A DNA stretch of 64,000 bases, from the NCBI GenBank assembly GCA_009760855.2, contig WPIO01000023.1, forward strand, positions 5,508,501-5,572,500, given 5' to 3'. The DNA is from Cristatella mucedo. Lineage: Eukaryota > Bryozoa > Phylactolaemata > Cristatellidae. Position numbers and translations under genes: made by a program. The notes beneath the pieces were generated by a model. It had not been told where the DNA came from and did no database searches. It worked only from the letters and a program-made list of their open reading frames with translations. Below are positions 44,402 through 61,313 of the stretch, one piece after another (position 1 is the first letter of the stretch; the number at the start of each line of letters is the position of its first letter).

Positions 44402-45290
44402 ATGTCTCTAGGATATCGAAAGAAAGGAGAACCTGCTAAAAACTATTTCAGAAGAACAAGTGACACATTATTGAGATTTATTGACATAAATGGAAATCCT
44501 ATATAAATCTTGGGTGATCCTGTTGATCAAGGAGACGTAGTTCACGGAAAGTACATAAATACAAACTGTTTACTAAGTTATCTAGAGGAACTACCACTGA
44601 TGATGACCTCGATATGAACAACAACCAAATAATTAATCTTGAAAATCCTATAAATCCTTTAGACGCAGCCACTAAAGATTATGCTGATACCAAGCTATCG
44701 CTGAATGGATGAATAACATGCGGTACTTACATGTTCACGGATTAATTACAACTAGCAGTTCTTCAGATAATTCAAATGATATTCCTAATGTAGACGACTA
44801 AATAACACATTTTTTTTAACTGGAGATACTATTCAAGAAAATTTAGACACTGGAGGAAATGCAATTAGAATTAAAAATGATTATGTTGATCCTACCGGTA
44901 GAATTAGATTAGATTAATTAAACACTCTAATGGATTGAAAAGTAACGACTGTAACCATTAAAAAAAATTTTGATAGCACGCGAACTATGAATATATTAGG
45001 AGTTACATACCGCGGAACGAAGGATAGTAATTTAGGCGATACCATGAAACTTAGAGAAGTAATGACAATTGGCGCATATTAATCAGCAACAGATAATGGA
45101 ATGAAATTACCTATGCCTCCTCCTCATGTATTATCTAGAGTATTTGGAATCTTTCAAGAAATAAATAGGCTAGATAATAATGGAAAAATGAATGAACTTA
45201 CCTTCTTTCGGACAAAAGAAGCGTTAATTATTAAACAAATAACAATTTACATTTATATAACCTTAAATAAAATTTTATCTAGAAACTAAC
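44402..45290 (+). pseudogene. Fibre-like gene B of element 2
   Basis: GTATAGAAAG directly precedes the ATG at 44402 (MSLGYRKKGEPAKNYFRRTS). Shaft-type repeats follow: LGDPVDQGDVVHGKYINT, MNNNQIINLENPINPLDAAT and GNAIRIKNDYVDPTGRIRLD. Stops interrupt it. Confidence 0.7.
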
Positions 45291-45349
45291 TTTCAATCAA
45301 AGGAACTATCTACATGGTCGGAAACTAATTAATTAATTCCTCAAAACTG

Positions 45350-46870
45350 TTGACTTATGAGTAAGTTAGTAAGACCGTTACTCATACTTATTACCTTAAA
45401 AAAAGATTCTGATCAGGTGATTCAAGGAAAAACATCAGCTAATTTAAAAACAGTATTTTAATCTTACTAGCCAGATATTGCAATTAAATCGTATTTAGAT
45501 ATTAAAGCAAATATTGGGGATAAATTTATATGAAAGGAGCTTAAAAATAGCTAGAATTACTGTGGCAGTAACATGTAATTGTTGTAATCTTAGATCAATG
45601 AGCATTTTATATTTAGGAAACAAAATTCAAAAGTAAGAGATATGCTTAAGACTAAAAAAATGATTCATGTCGAAAGAGATAGTACTAACCAAAATAATTG
45701 TTTATCAAGACTGTCTGATATGATGTAAAAGTAGAAAAGGCAAGTTACTCTACCTTGGGAATGAAAACAGTAGATATTGATGCAGACCCATTAGATATAA
45801 GACATCATATCGATGATCAAGCACTTTATCTTGTCAAATTAAAAAATCACAAGCTACTACTTTCAAAGAAATATTCAAAATTTATATCACTAAATAATAA
45901 AATTAAGTTGAAGTTTATGTAATGGATGAGAAATTAATGAGGAAGTTACTATCATCTTTTTTAGTTTCCAGAATGTTTTCCATCAAACTTATTATCACTG
46001 AATCACTTTGGAATGTACAATAGCATGCTACTACTAAAAAGTTCTTAAAAAAACTGTAAGATTTCTTATTCAATTCCTCCTCATCCAGGACTTTTTGATT
46101 TCACAATTTATTGATTGATTTCACAATTAAAAAATATTTTTTTCCATGACAATTAGCAATAAAAAGTTATACTAAAGACCTGGGTTTTAACTCAAAGTCC
46201 AGATAATTGTATTGAAATTTGATTAGTAAAAGGAGTTGTATTTAAAAAAATCCAATATAATTTCCATGGACACTTTCAAAAATATAAATAGTACATGTAA
46301 TAGATAGCTTTAAAGTAGGACTGTCTCGCGTAAATCTACTTGGTGAAATTATTTGTCAAGTTATACAAAAAACAATAGGAACTAGTCAGATAATCATTAA
46401 AGAGATAACTTAAAAACAGCCGAAGCACTCGAGAAATTAAAAGAAAATTACTGGAATTTAGTTCTCCAGTCAAAGTTCTCTTGAATTTTTTATAAGCAAA
46501 TGAAGAAGAATAAAGCCCATTACTAACTACTACTGACATTTCTATCATTTTTCAATTTTTTCAGAAATGCTGCAGATCTCAAATCTGTATTACATGAATT
46601 TTTATATCTGTAAAGAAATCAGCAAATACACTCCCGTTTCTGATTTTGCCATACATATTTGCCATATATGGATCATTTGGACTTATTCTGACACATTACA
46701 CTCAAATGCTAATCTTAGTACCTTAAGCAAAGAATTACGGATATCCTCAATACGGCCCGTTGGGAACGAACATATTTTAAAATCACTACTTTGCTTACCA
46801 ATAACTTCTTTAAGCCCGTCTTTATACTTTGGCTCAGTAGGAATTAGACTAATTCTATATTATAAATATT
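45350..46870 (+). other. Probable remains of fibre-like gene C in element 2
   Basis: It lies where gene C is expected, but the frames are so broken that only weak similarity can be seen. No confident coding block. Confidence 0.3.
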
Positions 46871-47199
46871 AAATATAATTTTTTTTTATTGCGGAACTAG
46901 ATCAACTGGAACAATAGTTTATGAAGTGGTTGTTGACGTAGTGAAAGCAATGGACGAATCAGTGGGAGACGTTGAAGCATGATTATCAGTTGGTGCATTA
47001 TTAGGAGCAGCTGCAGCAGCAATTGCGGCCTTTTGCCTAGCAACAGTTCATTGTTATATTAGGTAAAATTACGTATAACTCATCTTCAACTATGTTGGAG
47101 ATACCAGACCTAATACCAGAAAGACTTAAATAAGAGTAGAAATCGTTGGAAGTTGACTAGAGATAAAAATAGTAAATAAAATAAATAAATAAATAAGTA

Positions 47200-47524
47200 A
47201 ATAAAAGTAAATAAAGTAAATAAAAAAGATGAGATTTCTGTAGGAGTATCAAGAAGATTTACAACCTTTGTTCTACAAGTTGATCCTAGATCGGGAGTTA
47301 CTTTACTCACGCTAGCATTACTAACTCTGCGTGCTCTAGATTCACACGCATTAGCATAGAAATCTTTAACGGGCTGATCAGTGAAGATGGAGATATCAAA
47401 GTCTAACGTTTGTGCATCATAAGAACTCATTTTAGGCTTAACTAGATAATCAATATAAGATTTAAGCATAGTTCATATAGCAGCTTAATTAGGATCAGAA
47501 ATATCTAGTGATCGTTGTTGCCAT
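47200..47524 (-). pseudogene. Homologue of the 8499-8810 gene in element 2
   Basis: TATATAGGAA directly precedes the ATG at 47524. LKSYIDYLVKPKMSSYDAQT and FTDQPVKDFYANA align with element 1. The end runs into an (AAAT)n microsatellite (47165-47229 on the plus strand). Confidence 0.75.
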
Positions 47525-47570
47525 TTCCTATATACCATATAAAAATGAGCAAACTAGGCAAGACAAGCAT

Positions 47571-47735
47571 CTAATTAGCAGACATAATAAGAGCTTGTAC
47601 TTCATCATTATTGATAGGCGATTTCTTTTTCCTTTCCTCATCATTTATCTTGCTAATTATTTTTCCTCTACACATTATCAGTTCATCAATAATATCACAA
47701 ATTTCATTGAGGAAATTTATTTATAGACTATCGTG
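47571..47735 (-). pseudogene. Homologue of the 7891-8156 gene in element 2
   Basis: LNEICDIIDELIMCRGKII and a basic ERKKKSPINNDE end, then TAG 47573-47571. Confidence 0.6.
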
Positions 47736-47989
47736 ATTTGAGTAGATCTGTTTATGAACTATCATGATCGGGAATTAACTTATCGGAAGAATTCTTAAAA
47801 ATTCAGTAATCAGCTTTTTAATTTTATAAGGGCGTTTGTACTGCCATTTTGCTCCCAACTGAGCATTCTTGACAAATCTATCTCTTTATAATAATATAAA
47901 CTGTATTTTTCTAACATATCACATCTACATTCATTTTTGCATTCATCTACACATTCGTCTACATATTCGTCTATACATTAGTCTATATA

Positions 47990-48170
47990 TTTATGTCCAC
48001 ACTCCTATGTGCATAATTATAAATATTCTCTATCAACTTGATCATTCTCAATTTCGTCTTCGCTGAATTTATAATCCTGATCATCTGAGTACTTATATTC
48101 ATCCTCATCTCCAGAAAGAATTTCACACGTTCACATGAATCAGATTCGCGAATAATTTCTTGATCTATTT
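47990..48170 (-). pseudogene. Acidic protein remnant of element 2
   Basis: The frame has SGDEDEYKYSDDQDYKFSED, comparable to 7541-7849. The 3' part is replaced by a 12-bp tandem (ATTCGTCTACAT type) at about 47928-47995. Confidence 0.6.
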
Positions 48171-48269
48171 TTATAATATTTATTTGTAATAATATTTCAA
48201 ATGTATTATTTTTATCTATAATTTTCTATTCTATGATTATTTTTTAAATAATAGCTTTTCAGATTTACA

Positions 48270-51200
48270 TGTGTTACCATGGCTTCGAGTTTCCCTAATT
48301 CGGTAATGTCCACGAGCGTACAAACGCCGACATAAAGTCAGGCCAGTATCTCTTACTCTCAACCGCCGATAAAGCTATCTTACTTTGCTAAATCGTAAAT
48401 ATCAACATGACTCCTATTGTGTACTCTGAACTGATCACAGAACTAATCCTTTCCGTTCGTAAGCAATTCATATAAATAAAATGTGACAGAGTCTTCATAA
48501 CTGTGACCTAGTTACACCTTTTGCTTTCCTTGCCTTTAGCTTTCCTTGCATGAGAGTTCTCTTTTATTACTCCATTTCTAGTATTAGAAATTTGCACAGA
48601 ATATAACTTAGATCTTAAGAAGACACACTTAGTATCTGCATTTCATAACCTGAATTTTTTTAGTCCACTTCTCAGCTATATCATCCTTAAATTCACATAC
48701 AGCTTTTTCATTTGCCTTGACAATCTCTTTTGCGCAAATCATCTTTTAATATGTCTGATCTTTCATGATAAGAATTTAATTTAATTTGATCAGGAAAAAA
48801 GTTAAATCCTCATAAAAACCTTTTTAGTTTGTACATTAATTACTAGTGAGTCAGTGTCAGTGTATGACAACATAACTCTGTTTCCATTACCATTTTCATC
48901 TCACCATAGCGAAACGTCTGCATTTATAACTTGGATACACTCAATATTGCAAGTCCAACGTAATTAGGCTTGTTTAAACTAATTACACTCCTAGTTGACT
49001 CAACCCAAATAACAGTGCTATCCAGGATCTTCCAATCTAGAAATCTATTAATGACTTCTACACGTTTTTTTCTATTCCATCTTTATCTTCTTTTGATTTC
49101 TCGTTACCAACTTCGATGTTTCTTCATCCTCTAAAATTTTCCATCGTCTTTTAAAATAATGAATAGTTTAACAACCGACATAAATTATATTCGAATCCTT
49201 GTTTGCTGCATTCATGAGGTTATCATTATTGTTATTAAAACTGGCAAGCCAATCAGTCTGAATGAACTGCAATATTCTATGAGCCTCCTTAAGTTTATAG
49301 CAATTTTTTTTAGATTGTATTGAAAATTCAGAATATGTGTAACCTAGCGCTTTTTTTTAATAAATCTAGAACTAATCTCTTTGATGGATCATGGTCTTGA
49401 CCAAACTTGACATTCCAATATTAAGAAGATTATTCATCTTTTGTAACTTTACGAGCGAATGGTATTAATGGGTAATAGGAAAATGTATCTTGAAGTTCGA
49501 TTGGACATTCAATATTTATTTCTAGAACAAATGCTTTTTGAAAAAACCGAATAAAGAGCACTGTAGATTTAGCAGTCCACTTTTCTACTGCACTCTTTGG
49601 AACAAACCTAATATCCACAAATGGTAACTTTTGTTTTATTGTCCACATATAAAGACTTGCAGTATCCAGATAAAGTAACCAGGATATATCATTTTCTTTA
49701 TCAAACCCAGGACGGTGCTCTTTAATAGCCTGTGCAAAAGGCTCGGAAACGTGGGCCATTCCTGCTGTATTCCAAGCTCAAAAAATTCATGCGTATTTAC
49801 ATCTGTTAACAATTGCAACTCAAAATCTGTAAACTTGAAACCAACACTTCATAAGCATCAGCAAGTAATAATGCGCCTATCTTTAGATATAATTCGTGAT
49901 ATTGACATAAATTCCAATTTATAAAAGTATTCCTAACATTTACTGCATGATCATAGCTCTCCTGACTACTATTTTAGGATAGACTTGAGTATAACTAATG
50001 TTTATTCGGAAGTTCAGGTTCACTAAATCTGTTATACTCATCCATATGGTCATAAGGATTTTAGCCTTTTAATGTCAACAGAGAGAAATCAGAATCGAAA
50101 AACTAGAAAATACACTGTTAGTAAGTTTAAAAGGGTTTTTGGAATCCCTAAAATTCTTAGCAAGTTTATCTAGTGAAGAGTTTAACATCCAAAAAGAATC
50201 TCAAAAGCATTAATCTCCAAACTTTATAGCTAAAAATGATTTGCATATTCATAGCAATAAACATTTTTTTATCCATGTCTCAGTCTAATGAATTAAAAAT
50301 AAGATTAACAATAAGATAACAATAAGAATAATGATTAACAATAAGAATGAGAATCATAACCACTTAAATGATGAATGTAAACTGGTGACACCATTCGATC
50401 TACATATATTCTCAACTTTGAATTACACTCATTATGAGCAGTTTCTCTATATTTTCCAGTCGAGTGGCAGCGATCTAGTACTTTATTATCCTCTACATAT
50501 CATTTAAATATCTAACATTGAACAGATTTGTTAAATGCTTTATTCTAATCCTTGTCAGCGTGGGCATGTTAAGCTCTTCATTATTCACCAATGTTAATTT
50601 TAGGCCTTCCTTTAACTTGGAAGTGTCTCCTTAATATCTATACGCATGCTTGTACCACAGCAACTTCCCGTGAAATATCCATGCGAAACTACTTTAGACT
50701 TCCGATCTAATATGACCTATGACCCAGACTAAAGTTTGTGCTCGTGGAATGAACATTTCAAAACACTAGTATCTTCAACACCATCACTAATACCTATCAA
50801 TAAACATTCGAAATCTGAATAAGCTACAAAGGAAGACATCAATATCTTGTCGTTCTCCTTAAACATTACAATATTACAAGATCCATCCTTAATATCATGT
50901 GAGTTCGACATTTTAGCCTTAGTATTTCCACAACGTCCTTCGGAACAAACTAGCATGTGTTCTTTCAATTTATAAGTTATAAAACTTTGATAAAAATCTC
51001 TAGCAAATGTTTGGGTGATTATCAACTTTCGTCCGATGGTTTAAATTGAAGTTTCTAACTAGAATATAGAGCAGAGTTCCTTTGTTATCATGTTGTAAAA
51101 GATTATTATCGTTCTTAAGTTCTTCACTGACTATTAACGGAGAAATATCATTATCGAATTCACAACATTCACAAAAGCGCCAAATATCTCAGCCAACTTT

Positions 51201-52100
51201 GAACTCTTAGTAACAGGTAAAGACGATTTGCCTTCACTACTCTTATATAGTTTACTGAAATCTGGTACGAGAGTCCAATACTTAGTATCTAATAAATTGT
51301 GAAGAATAAGTCTACTCTGCATTATTTCCCCCCCCCCAATTCAAGCGTCTGCATGCACACTACAAGGCTCAAAGGGTGTCATCATGATTTCTTTATGGTT
51401 TTAGCAATCTCCTCTACTTCTTTTATATATATCTCTTGTTGTAGTTTATCTGGTAATTCACAGTAACTTTTCTTTCGCTAAATATATCTAGTAAACTTGG
51501 CATACAATGCAACTACCTTAAAAATAAACCAATTTTAATCTCTTTCATACCACTATTCCAATTGCTCTATCATCTAAGAATTTTTTATCAATTACACTCT
51601 GAAATTTTGATGATCTGTTAAAAGATATCTGCCTAGCTCCAAATAATACTGCTCTACCAGTTTTACTTGTATCACTCTCCAATCTTACCTTTGCCAGTAT
51701 ACTTATTAAAGGACTTCTGAAAGGTTTCCCTCTATTCATAAAATTAATTAAACCCAGCACTGTACGCATCTTTGGATTATAAATATCGATGTTGATAGAT
51801 TGAAATCCTTCAGACTCCAAATCAATTCCCTTTTCCACTTCTTGTCATCCTTCCTAAGACCCAACCGTTTATCTCTATCTTTAATAATCTCTCTACTTCT
51901 GATTCATATGTTGGACGTTGATATTCCTTGAGTATTATTCAAAGGCTTAATGATGATATTTTTAAATTTGTTCGTATCAATTATTCTATATATATCTGCA
52001 TTTGACATAGGAAAATGTAGGCTTGTAAAAGAGTTACCATCAATTATAAATTAATTACATAATATACAATAAAATTACACAATAGAATTACAATTATAAA
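48270..52100 (-). pseudogene. Protein-primed DNA polymerase remnant of element 2
   Basis: Readable landmarks in order on the minus strand: CSEGRCGNTK and VAYSDFECLL (Exo I, about 50830-50790), DRCHSTGKYRETAHNECN (HNH-like cluster, about 50475-50410), a 109-codon open piece (49759-49430) with YLDTASLYMW (motif A, SLY) and SYTDTDSLVIN (motif C, about 48880-48845). Frames change often. The N-terminal limit near 52100 is approximate; an unassigned minus-strand open stretch lies at 52400-52560. Confidence 0.85.
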
Positions 52101-52570
52101 ATTATCATTGCTACACAATACAACTACTATTATAAAAGAATTTCTTAAGCTTTAGGCTGTTAAAAGAATTACCATCCCTCTTTCTGATAACTGGTTCAAT
52201 ACCAAATTTAGTTTTATAAGCATTAACAACTTTTCTAGCACGATCGTTGAATTTCTCTCATTGAAATAAAGGTGTGTACTTTTCCTACATATCAATTCTT
52301 CTTTGTATTATGATTTTTTTTGTTAACTGCAAAAAAATTAACAAGAATAACAAGCAAGCAACCTACTTTTACGAACTATTATCAAATATGAAGCGCTTAA
52401 TTCCTTCTTCATCAGTTACATTCACATTAGCCATTAAAAAATTAGCAGTGTTTACCATGGAATCGATGACATGTGAAGGAATATCGGAATACTTGTTTTT
52501 CTTCAATGAATTTGCTGAACTCAGTGAAATTTTAGGACAAAAAATTGCAGCTCTTGGTTTTTGAGACTTC

Positions 52571-53480
52571 TCAGAGAGATAAAGAGATGAACATTAAGCA
52601 AAAAACTATTCATTATAATATTCAAAAATTATTGTTATTCATTGTTGCACAAAAACGTTAAAAATACGAATGTTAATAAATCATATATGAAATCACAAGT
52701 ACCACTAACTAACTGATGCATAACAATGTATAGAAGATTGAAAGTGATGAAAAGATGTTGCTTCGTCCGACATCATGTACGTGCTTTTCAGGTATTACAG
52801 ATCCAATACTCGGTTCGAAAGGGAAGACCGACCTTGAGCTTTGGGTCGACTTCGAGAATGGGAGCCGCGACACCTCAAAAACACACAGCTACTTTTTTCC
52901 AAATATAGGTTTCAATAGATCAGATGCAGGTTATTCATTTTAGCCTTGCTTGATCTGAAAAAACTGTCACTGCGCCTATATTCTCCTGGTCATGCAATGA
53001 TGATAGGGTACTTTTTCAAGACCTTGGCAGCCTCGATTTATCCAGGAAACATTTTGACTTAAGCCTGAGCAACCAACAATGGCGGGCACACTTCTGCAGA
53101 CTGTCACTCTGTCTGTCCGGATCGAGATAATCTGCTATGCGATTTTTCATGTCGTCAAGTAAACACACGATCAACACTTGAAAAGTGCCAAGCTTTATGA
53201 TAACAATTCTCCAATTATCGAAATGAAATGCACTCGAAACCTTCAAGATAAGTAATCTGGCACAAGTTACAACTGAGCACATTAAGCCAACTGTTAGGCC
53301 GAATGGGATAATAATAACTGCTTTTAATCCCTTAAGTTTACCACAGTCAGGCAAGAGACTCCAAGAGAGCCAAGCTGGAATGACTTCGAAAAGCATCTTG
53401 TTGACAATCTTCTTCCACGAGGGCAAAAGTAACAAAGCAGGCCACATTGAAAAGATCTCATGGGGGTCGAACTACTTTTC
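52571..53480. other. No gene recognised
   Basis: Transition from element 2 to host sequence. No inverted repeat matching either terminus of element 1 was found. The 143-codon minus frame 53447-53016 has no recognised similarity. Confidence 0.35.
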
Positions 53481-53489
53481 TGTGCTTGA

Positions 53490-53965
53490 ACACATTTCAA
53501 GCCTCAAGCCATTATCAGATTTACTCCAACGCCGGGCTCAGCATCGTACCACCCGCTTGTTGGAATCTAACCGTTTACCTATACCTCGTACGAACCTAAA
53601 ATCCTTCGGAGACAGTACCTTAAGTTCGTGTGCTCCTAAAGCCTGGAACTCGCTTCCGACTGGTGTCACGACGTTCCCTGACTTTACCACATTTAAAAAG
53701 AAGCTAAAAATGGATCACAGCACTTAGTGGGTCCATGTGATTCGTCCTTGGTGTGCTTATGAGTATCGACACTGTGCATTCTGCCACTAACCATACTTAC
53801 ATGCTGACCCTGTGCATGTCACCTCTAATCATGTTATGTTTGTTGTTATTGATCGTGCTACCACTAACCATATAAAGAATCACGCTTCCTTTGCAGCGAA
53901 TGTAAAGTGCCTAGAAACAGATTCAGTTCTCTAAGGGCGCTATATAAACATATTATTATTCCTAT
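53490..53965 (+). mobile_element. LINE fragment: polymerase C-terminal end plus 3' tail
   Basis: Codons from about 53515 to 53727 read LSDLLQRRAQHRTTRLLESN, RTNLKSFGD and APKAWNSLPTGVTTFPDFTT, the typical C-terminus of CR1/RTE-like LINE polymerases, then TAG. The 3' UTR has TGATTCGTCCTTGGTGTGCTT, GACCCTGTGCATGTCACC and GTAAAGTGCC blocks, ending ATTATTATT. It is the reference copy for the other tails in this window. Confidence 0.85.
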
Positions 53966-54159
53966 TAAAGTCAAATCCTCTTGCACTTAAAAAAATGTGA
54001 AATGAACTCATCTACCATTCTCATGAATAACCAAGACAGGTGCTTCAGACAAGCCAAGAGTATCCAGCTTGAGCTGATGAGACAACACTCCGATGCATAA
54101 ATAAATCTAGCAACAACTTAATATGCATTCTCACGAATGATTAATAGTAATGATAACAA

Positions 54160-54245
54160 TAATAAGATATTTGTACAACACCTTAAGCAAACCAACTCTT
54201 TCTAGTCAGTTTACATGATGCTGTATAGGAAAGCTCATTTTTAGA
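54160..54245 (-). repeat. LINE 3' tail fragment, degraded
   Basis: AATAATAAGATATTTGTACAACACC..CTCTTTCTAGTCAGTTTACATG resembles the tail on the minus strand. Confidence 0.5.
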
Positions 54246-55124
54246 GTCGCATAGATGCTCCAGGTTAACTACAGGCAAGTGATTATTATTACCTGGATTA
54301 GTCAGATAAACGCAGAGAAGGAAGATGAACGACACAGAGACCCCAAGGTATTCATACGGCAACGCTACAATAGGCTACACAAGAACCATACGTTTTGACT
54401 GTCACAGTGAGTCTCAAGCAGACTAATAAGTTTATCAAAATTCAATGAAATAAGTCTGAATCACGTACGTATATGTAGCCTTAAGGAATGCAAACTATAT
54501 ATAAAAGGAAAGGCAAACTATTTGAATTAAGAATTCCATACCATTACAGTACCATGAGCAAATGCTATCACATTTTTATGAAGCTATTTCATTGTAGGAA
54601 CCGGTGCTGAAGTACTTATAGCCTGCACAGGCCTTAAACAGAATGAGCAGGCTACCTTAAATCTCTTACAACGGTGAACTAGCTAGGCTACACAGGCCAA
54701 GGACGACACAAAATGCAAATAGTCGTCTTGGCAGAAGTGTCCTGATGCACGAATTAAGTTCTCAAGTGTGCCAAAAGCTAGTTGGTGTTTCAACCAACTT
54801 ACAAGATTCACTTTTCTTTTTTTTCAAACGCACTCTAGATATAATAACATTACAGGTCTCACAACGTGAGCAGTCGGTGCAATAGCGTGTTGATGCCGAA
54901 CGCAGCAAACGGTCAACTTCTCAAGGTAGTCGACCTACATCAAATCAGAGCCTTAACATTGTGAACAGTCACCAGCATACAGGGCCGTGACAAAGACAAG
55001 GACCACAAATCCAGACCATGTGGTCTGGAGCTACTAGCAGCAGATCTTGGGGGTTCTTTCCCAGCGCGTCAAACGGTCCAGTGCCGCCATGTTGAACTGC
55101 CATTGTGAACAGCCAGGGCTGTGA

Positions 55125-56447
55125 CTACGCCGCAGCACCGTCCTCTTTTCCCTCAGCTATTGTCTGGCGCCTCTTTTCCCTGTAACGCTTGAAGCCTTCT
55201 GCGTTGAGCTGCTGTCGTGCCTTCCTCTGCAAAACAGGCCGAATGAGTGTTTCTATCAAAGGTCCAACTGACGAACATCAACAACGGCTTCATGGCATAA
55301 GTCCTGGGCTCGAGCACTGCGGCATATGTACATAAGTAGCTAGCAAGAGATTAAGTTCTTTCAAGTACTTAGCTAGAGATTAAGTTCTCCTAGGACGTTA
55401 TACCTATGAAGTATTTTCAAAATCAACGGTAACATGGTCATGCTCAACACAGACAGTCGCGGAAAATGTTTAGCTTGTGAAGCTCATTAAAACATACTGT
55501 ACACCAACATTCAATATTTTGAAAGCCGATGCGCTCAAATTATAAGCAAGACAAAATAGGCAACCACAAATTTCGTCCGACTACACGAAAACAAAAAAGG
55601 AGTGCATTCAAATAGCAGGCTCAGTGATAGGCCTACCTCTGATTTCAGGCACCTGACCATTTGAGAATCAAGGCTATTGCAGACTCCGAAGAACTTCTTC
55701 CAAGGATTCTATAAGTACCAACGAGTGGCGTGTGGGAATAGCACAGCACGGCTCTCTTGGAGCATGCACTAGCTAGGCCGTACACGTTCCACCAACAGCT
55801 CGATGCAAATCTTGTAATGCTTCTAGAAATTTCCGACAAAAACCACCATACACGAAATCGTAAACGAGGGGTACTTGCCGTACGTTTCAGATTGGTGCAA
55901 GGTCTTACTATGCGGCCTTCCGACTACTACCCTGCGCGGCCAATGCGTTCGGCCGCTTGTGGCATGCACGGCGATATCTATACGGCGACGAGAAAACAAC
56001 GAAAAAATATACAGCGTTACACTCAATAGTTTCTATTTAGAGAACCCTCTCAGGCCTTTAATTTAGCGACCCTCCCCTGACCTTATATAAGTAAACACTG
56101 GCTGCCGGCGTACTGTCAACGATTCGCGTTCGTATACAAATAAGCGCGAGACGATGTGCATTTCAAAACCTTACATTGTGCAATCAATAAAAAGCTTCCA
56201 TAAAAAATGAATACGCATACCGTCACAGATTTTTGACTAAAATAGCGCAAGGGCGTAAAGACACATGATGCCGAATCGGTGGGAGGGTCGCAGTCGAACG
56301 CTTTGGCATGAATGCCCAATATAAGACTGACTGAATGACCAAGAAGCTAGCAGAATAAGAGCAAACCTCTGAGTGGCACAGCTGCAGCTGTCTAATTATG
56401 TCGTTGCATTCAGACGTATGAAGCTGGGTCGATAGATCAGGGTGCAT
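55125..56447 (-). CDS. CMC2: CMC2 homologue, three exons
   Basis: A small twin-CX9C protein of the mitochondrial intermembrane space, needed for cytochrome c oxidase assembly. Exon 1 (56447-56367) encodes MHPDLSTQLHTSECNDIIRQ and CHSE, donor GAG|GTTTGC. Exon 2 (55708-55637) encodes NPWKKFFGVCNSLDSQMVRC and LKSE, acceptor TTATAG, donor GAG|GTAGGC. Exon 3 (55226-55125) encodes RKARQQLNAEGFKRYREKRR and a short acidic tail, acceptor TTTTGCAG. All introns are phase 0. The cysteine pairs CNDIIRQLQLC and CNSLDSQMVRC are both exactly CX9C. Length is 84 residues against 79 in human CMC2. MHPDLS and FFG.CN are family hallmarks. Confidence 0.92.
55255..55395 (+). repeat. Possible SINE family A fragment (intron 2 of CMC2)
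   Basis: GTCCTGGGCTCGAGCACTGCGGCATATG resembles the B-box region and is followed by two copies of AGAGATTAAGTTCT and a CCTAGGACGTTATA end like the shared tail. Confidence 0.4.
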
Positions 56448-56864
56448 CTCCACGGAGCGCTGGCACGGCAGCTAAGCTTAAGAATGTTACGAATGCGGCT
56501 CGCTGTTACAGATAGTGATGTAACCGGTACATCCGGCCATCCGAAATCGTGCACCTCCCAGTCTGACCATTGCTCAGGTGAACAAGTCTTGAGTTAGAGA
56601 AACCCAAGTTCAAGCACAGTTCAATTGCCTAGTTAGCCGGTTCAAACTAGAGCAACCAGGCTGATTTACACGAGCTGCTCCGTCAAGGAGCAGTCGACTC
56701 AGGCGACAGAGCTAGCCCCATCCCTCGCTGATTTTATCTGTACAGCGTTGAAAAATGAGCCGCGGACACGGAGATCACGGTCTCAGATTGCTGAATTGGT
56801 ACCGACGCCGCTAAGATCAGGTAAGTGGAGGGCTTAAAAATCAGAAATTGCAATTTTTAGAATA

Positions 56865-57000
56865 TGTGCGGCTGGTTTGGCACAGTGGTTAAGGTGCTCG
56901 CCCCGTCCAACGTATGGCCAAGTTCGTGGGCTCAAGCCCTGTGGCGGAAGCGAAGCGCCTGAACATAGATTAGGTTCTCTTAGGGAGCTATAAAAATTTA
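56865..57000 (+). repeat. tRNA-derived SINE, family A
   Basis: The head GCTGGTTTGGCACAGTGGTTAAGGTGCTCGCCCCG (A box), B-box-like TTCGTGGGCTCAAGCCCTG, then the LINE-like tail GCGCCTGAACATAGATTAGGTTCTCTTAGGGAGCTATAAAAATTTA. Best-preserved copy of the family here. Confidence 0.8.
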
Positions 57001-57009
57001 TATAAATAA

Positions 57010-61310
<4,301 letters not shown>

Positions 61311-61313
61311 TAA

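Larger units (their letters stand above)
34690..52570 (-). mobile_element. Degraded Polinton-like element 2, opposite orientation
   Basis: Decayed homologues of at least fifteen element 1 genes follow in the same order and relative strands, read on the minus strand: polymerase (52100-48270), acidic protein, two small genes, fibre-like genes (opposite strand), membrane-active protein, PLA2-like protein, protease/zinc-ribbon run (opposite strand), ATPase, two minor capsid genes and nuclease. The major capsid gene, one fibre gene, the integrase and both terminal repeats are missing. Stops and indels are dense, and protein similarity to element 1 is only partial, so this is a separate and older insertion of a diverged relative rather than a duplicate. 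Confidence 0.88.

Noticed and set aside
52274-52564. Plus-strand 96-codon gene at the end of element 2
   Set aside because: It lies antisense to the polymerase side with no start motif; the minus-strand reading looks at least as protein-like. No similarity found.
34500-52700. Terminal inverted repeats for element 2
   Set aside because: Neither end shows the TTGTAAGAAAAGTCAC terminus or a mutual inverted match by eye. The ends appear truncated.
53016-53447. 143-codon minus-strand gene
   Set aside because: No recognised domain; it overlaps the 5' side of a LINE fragment and has no splice or start support.
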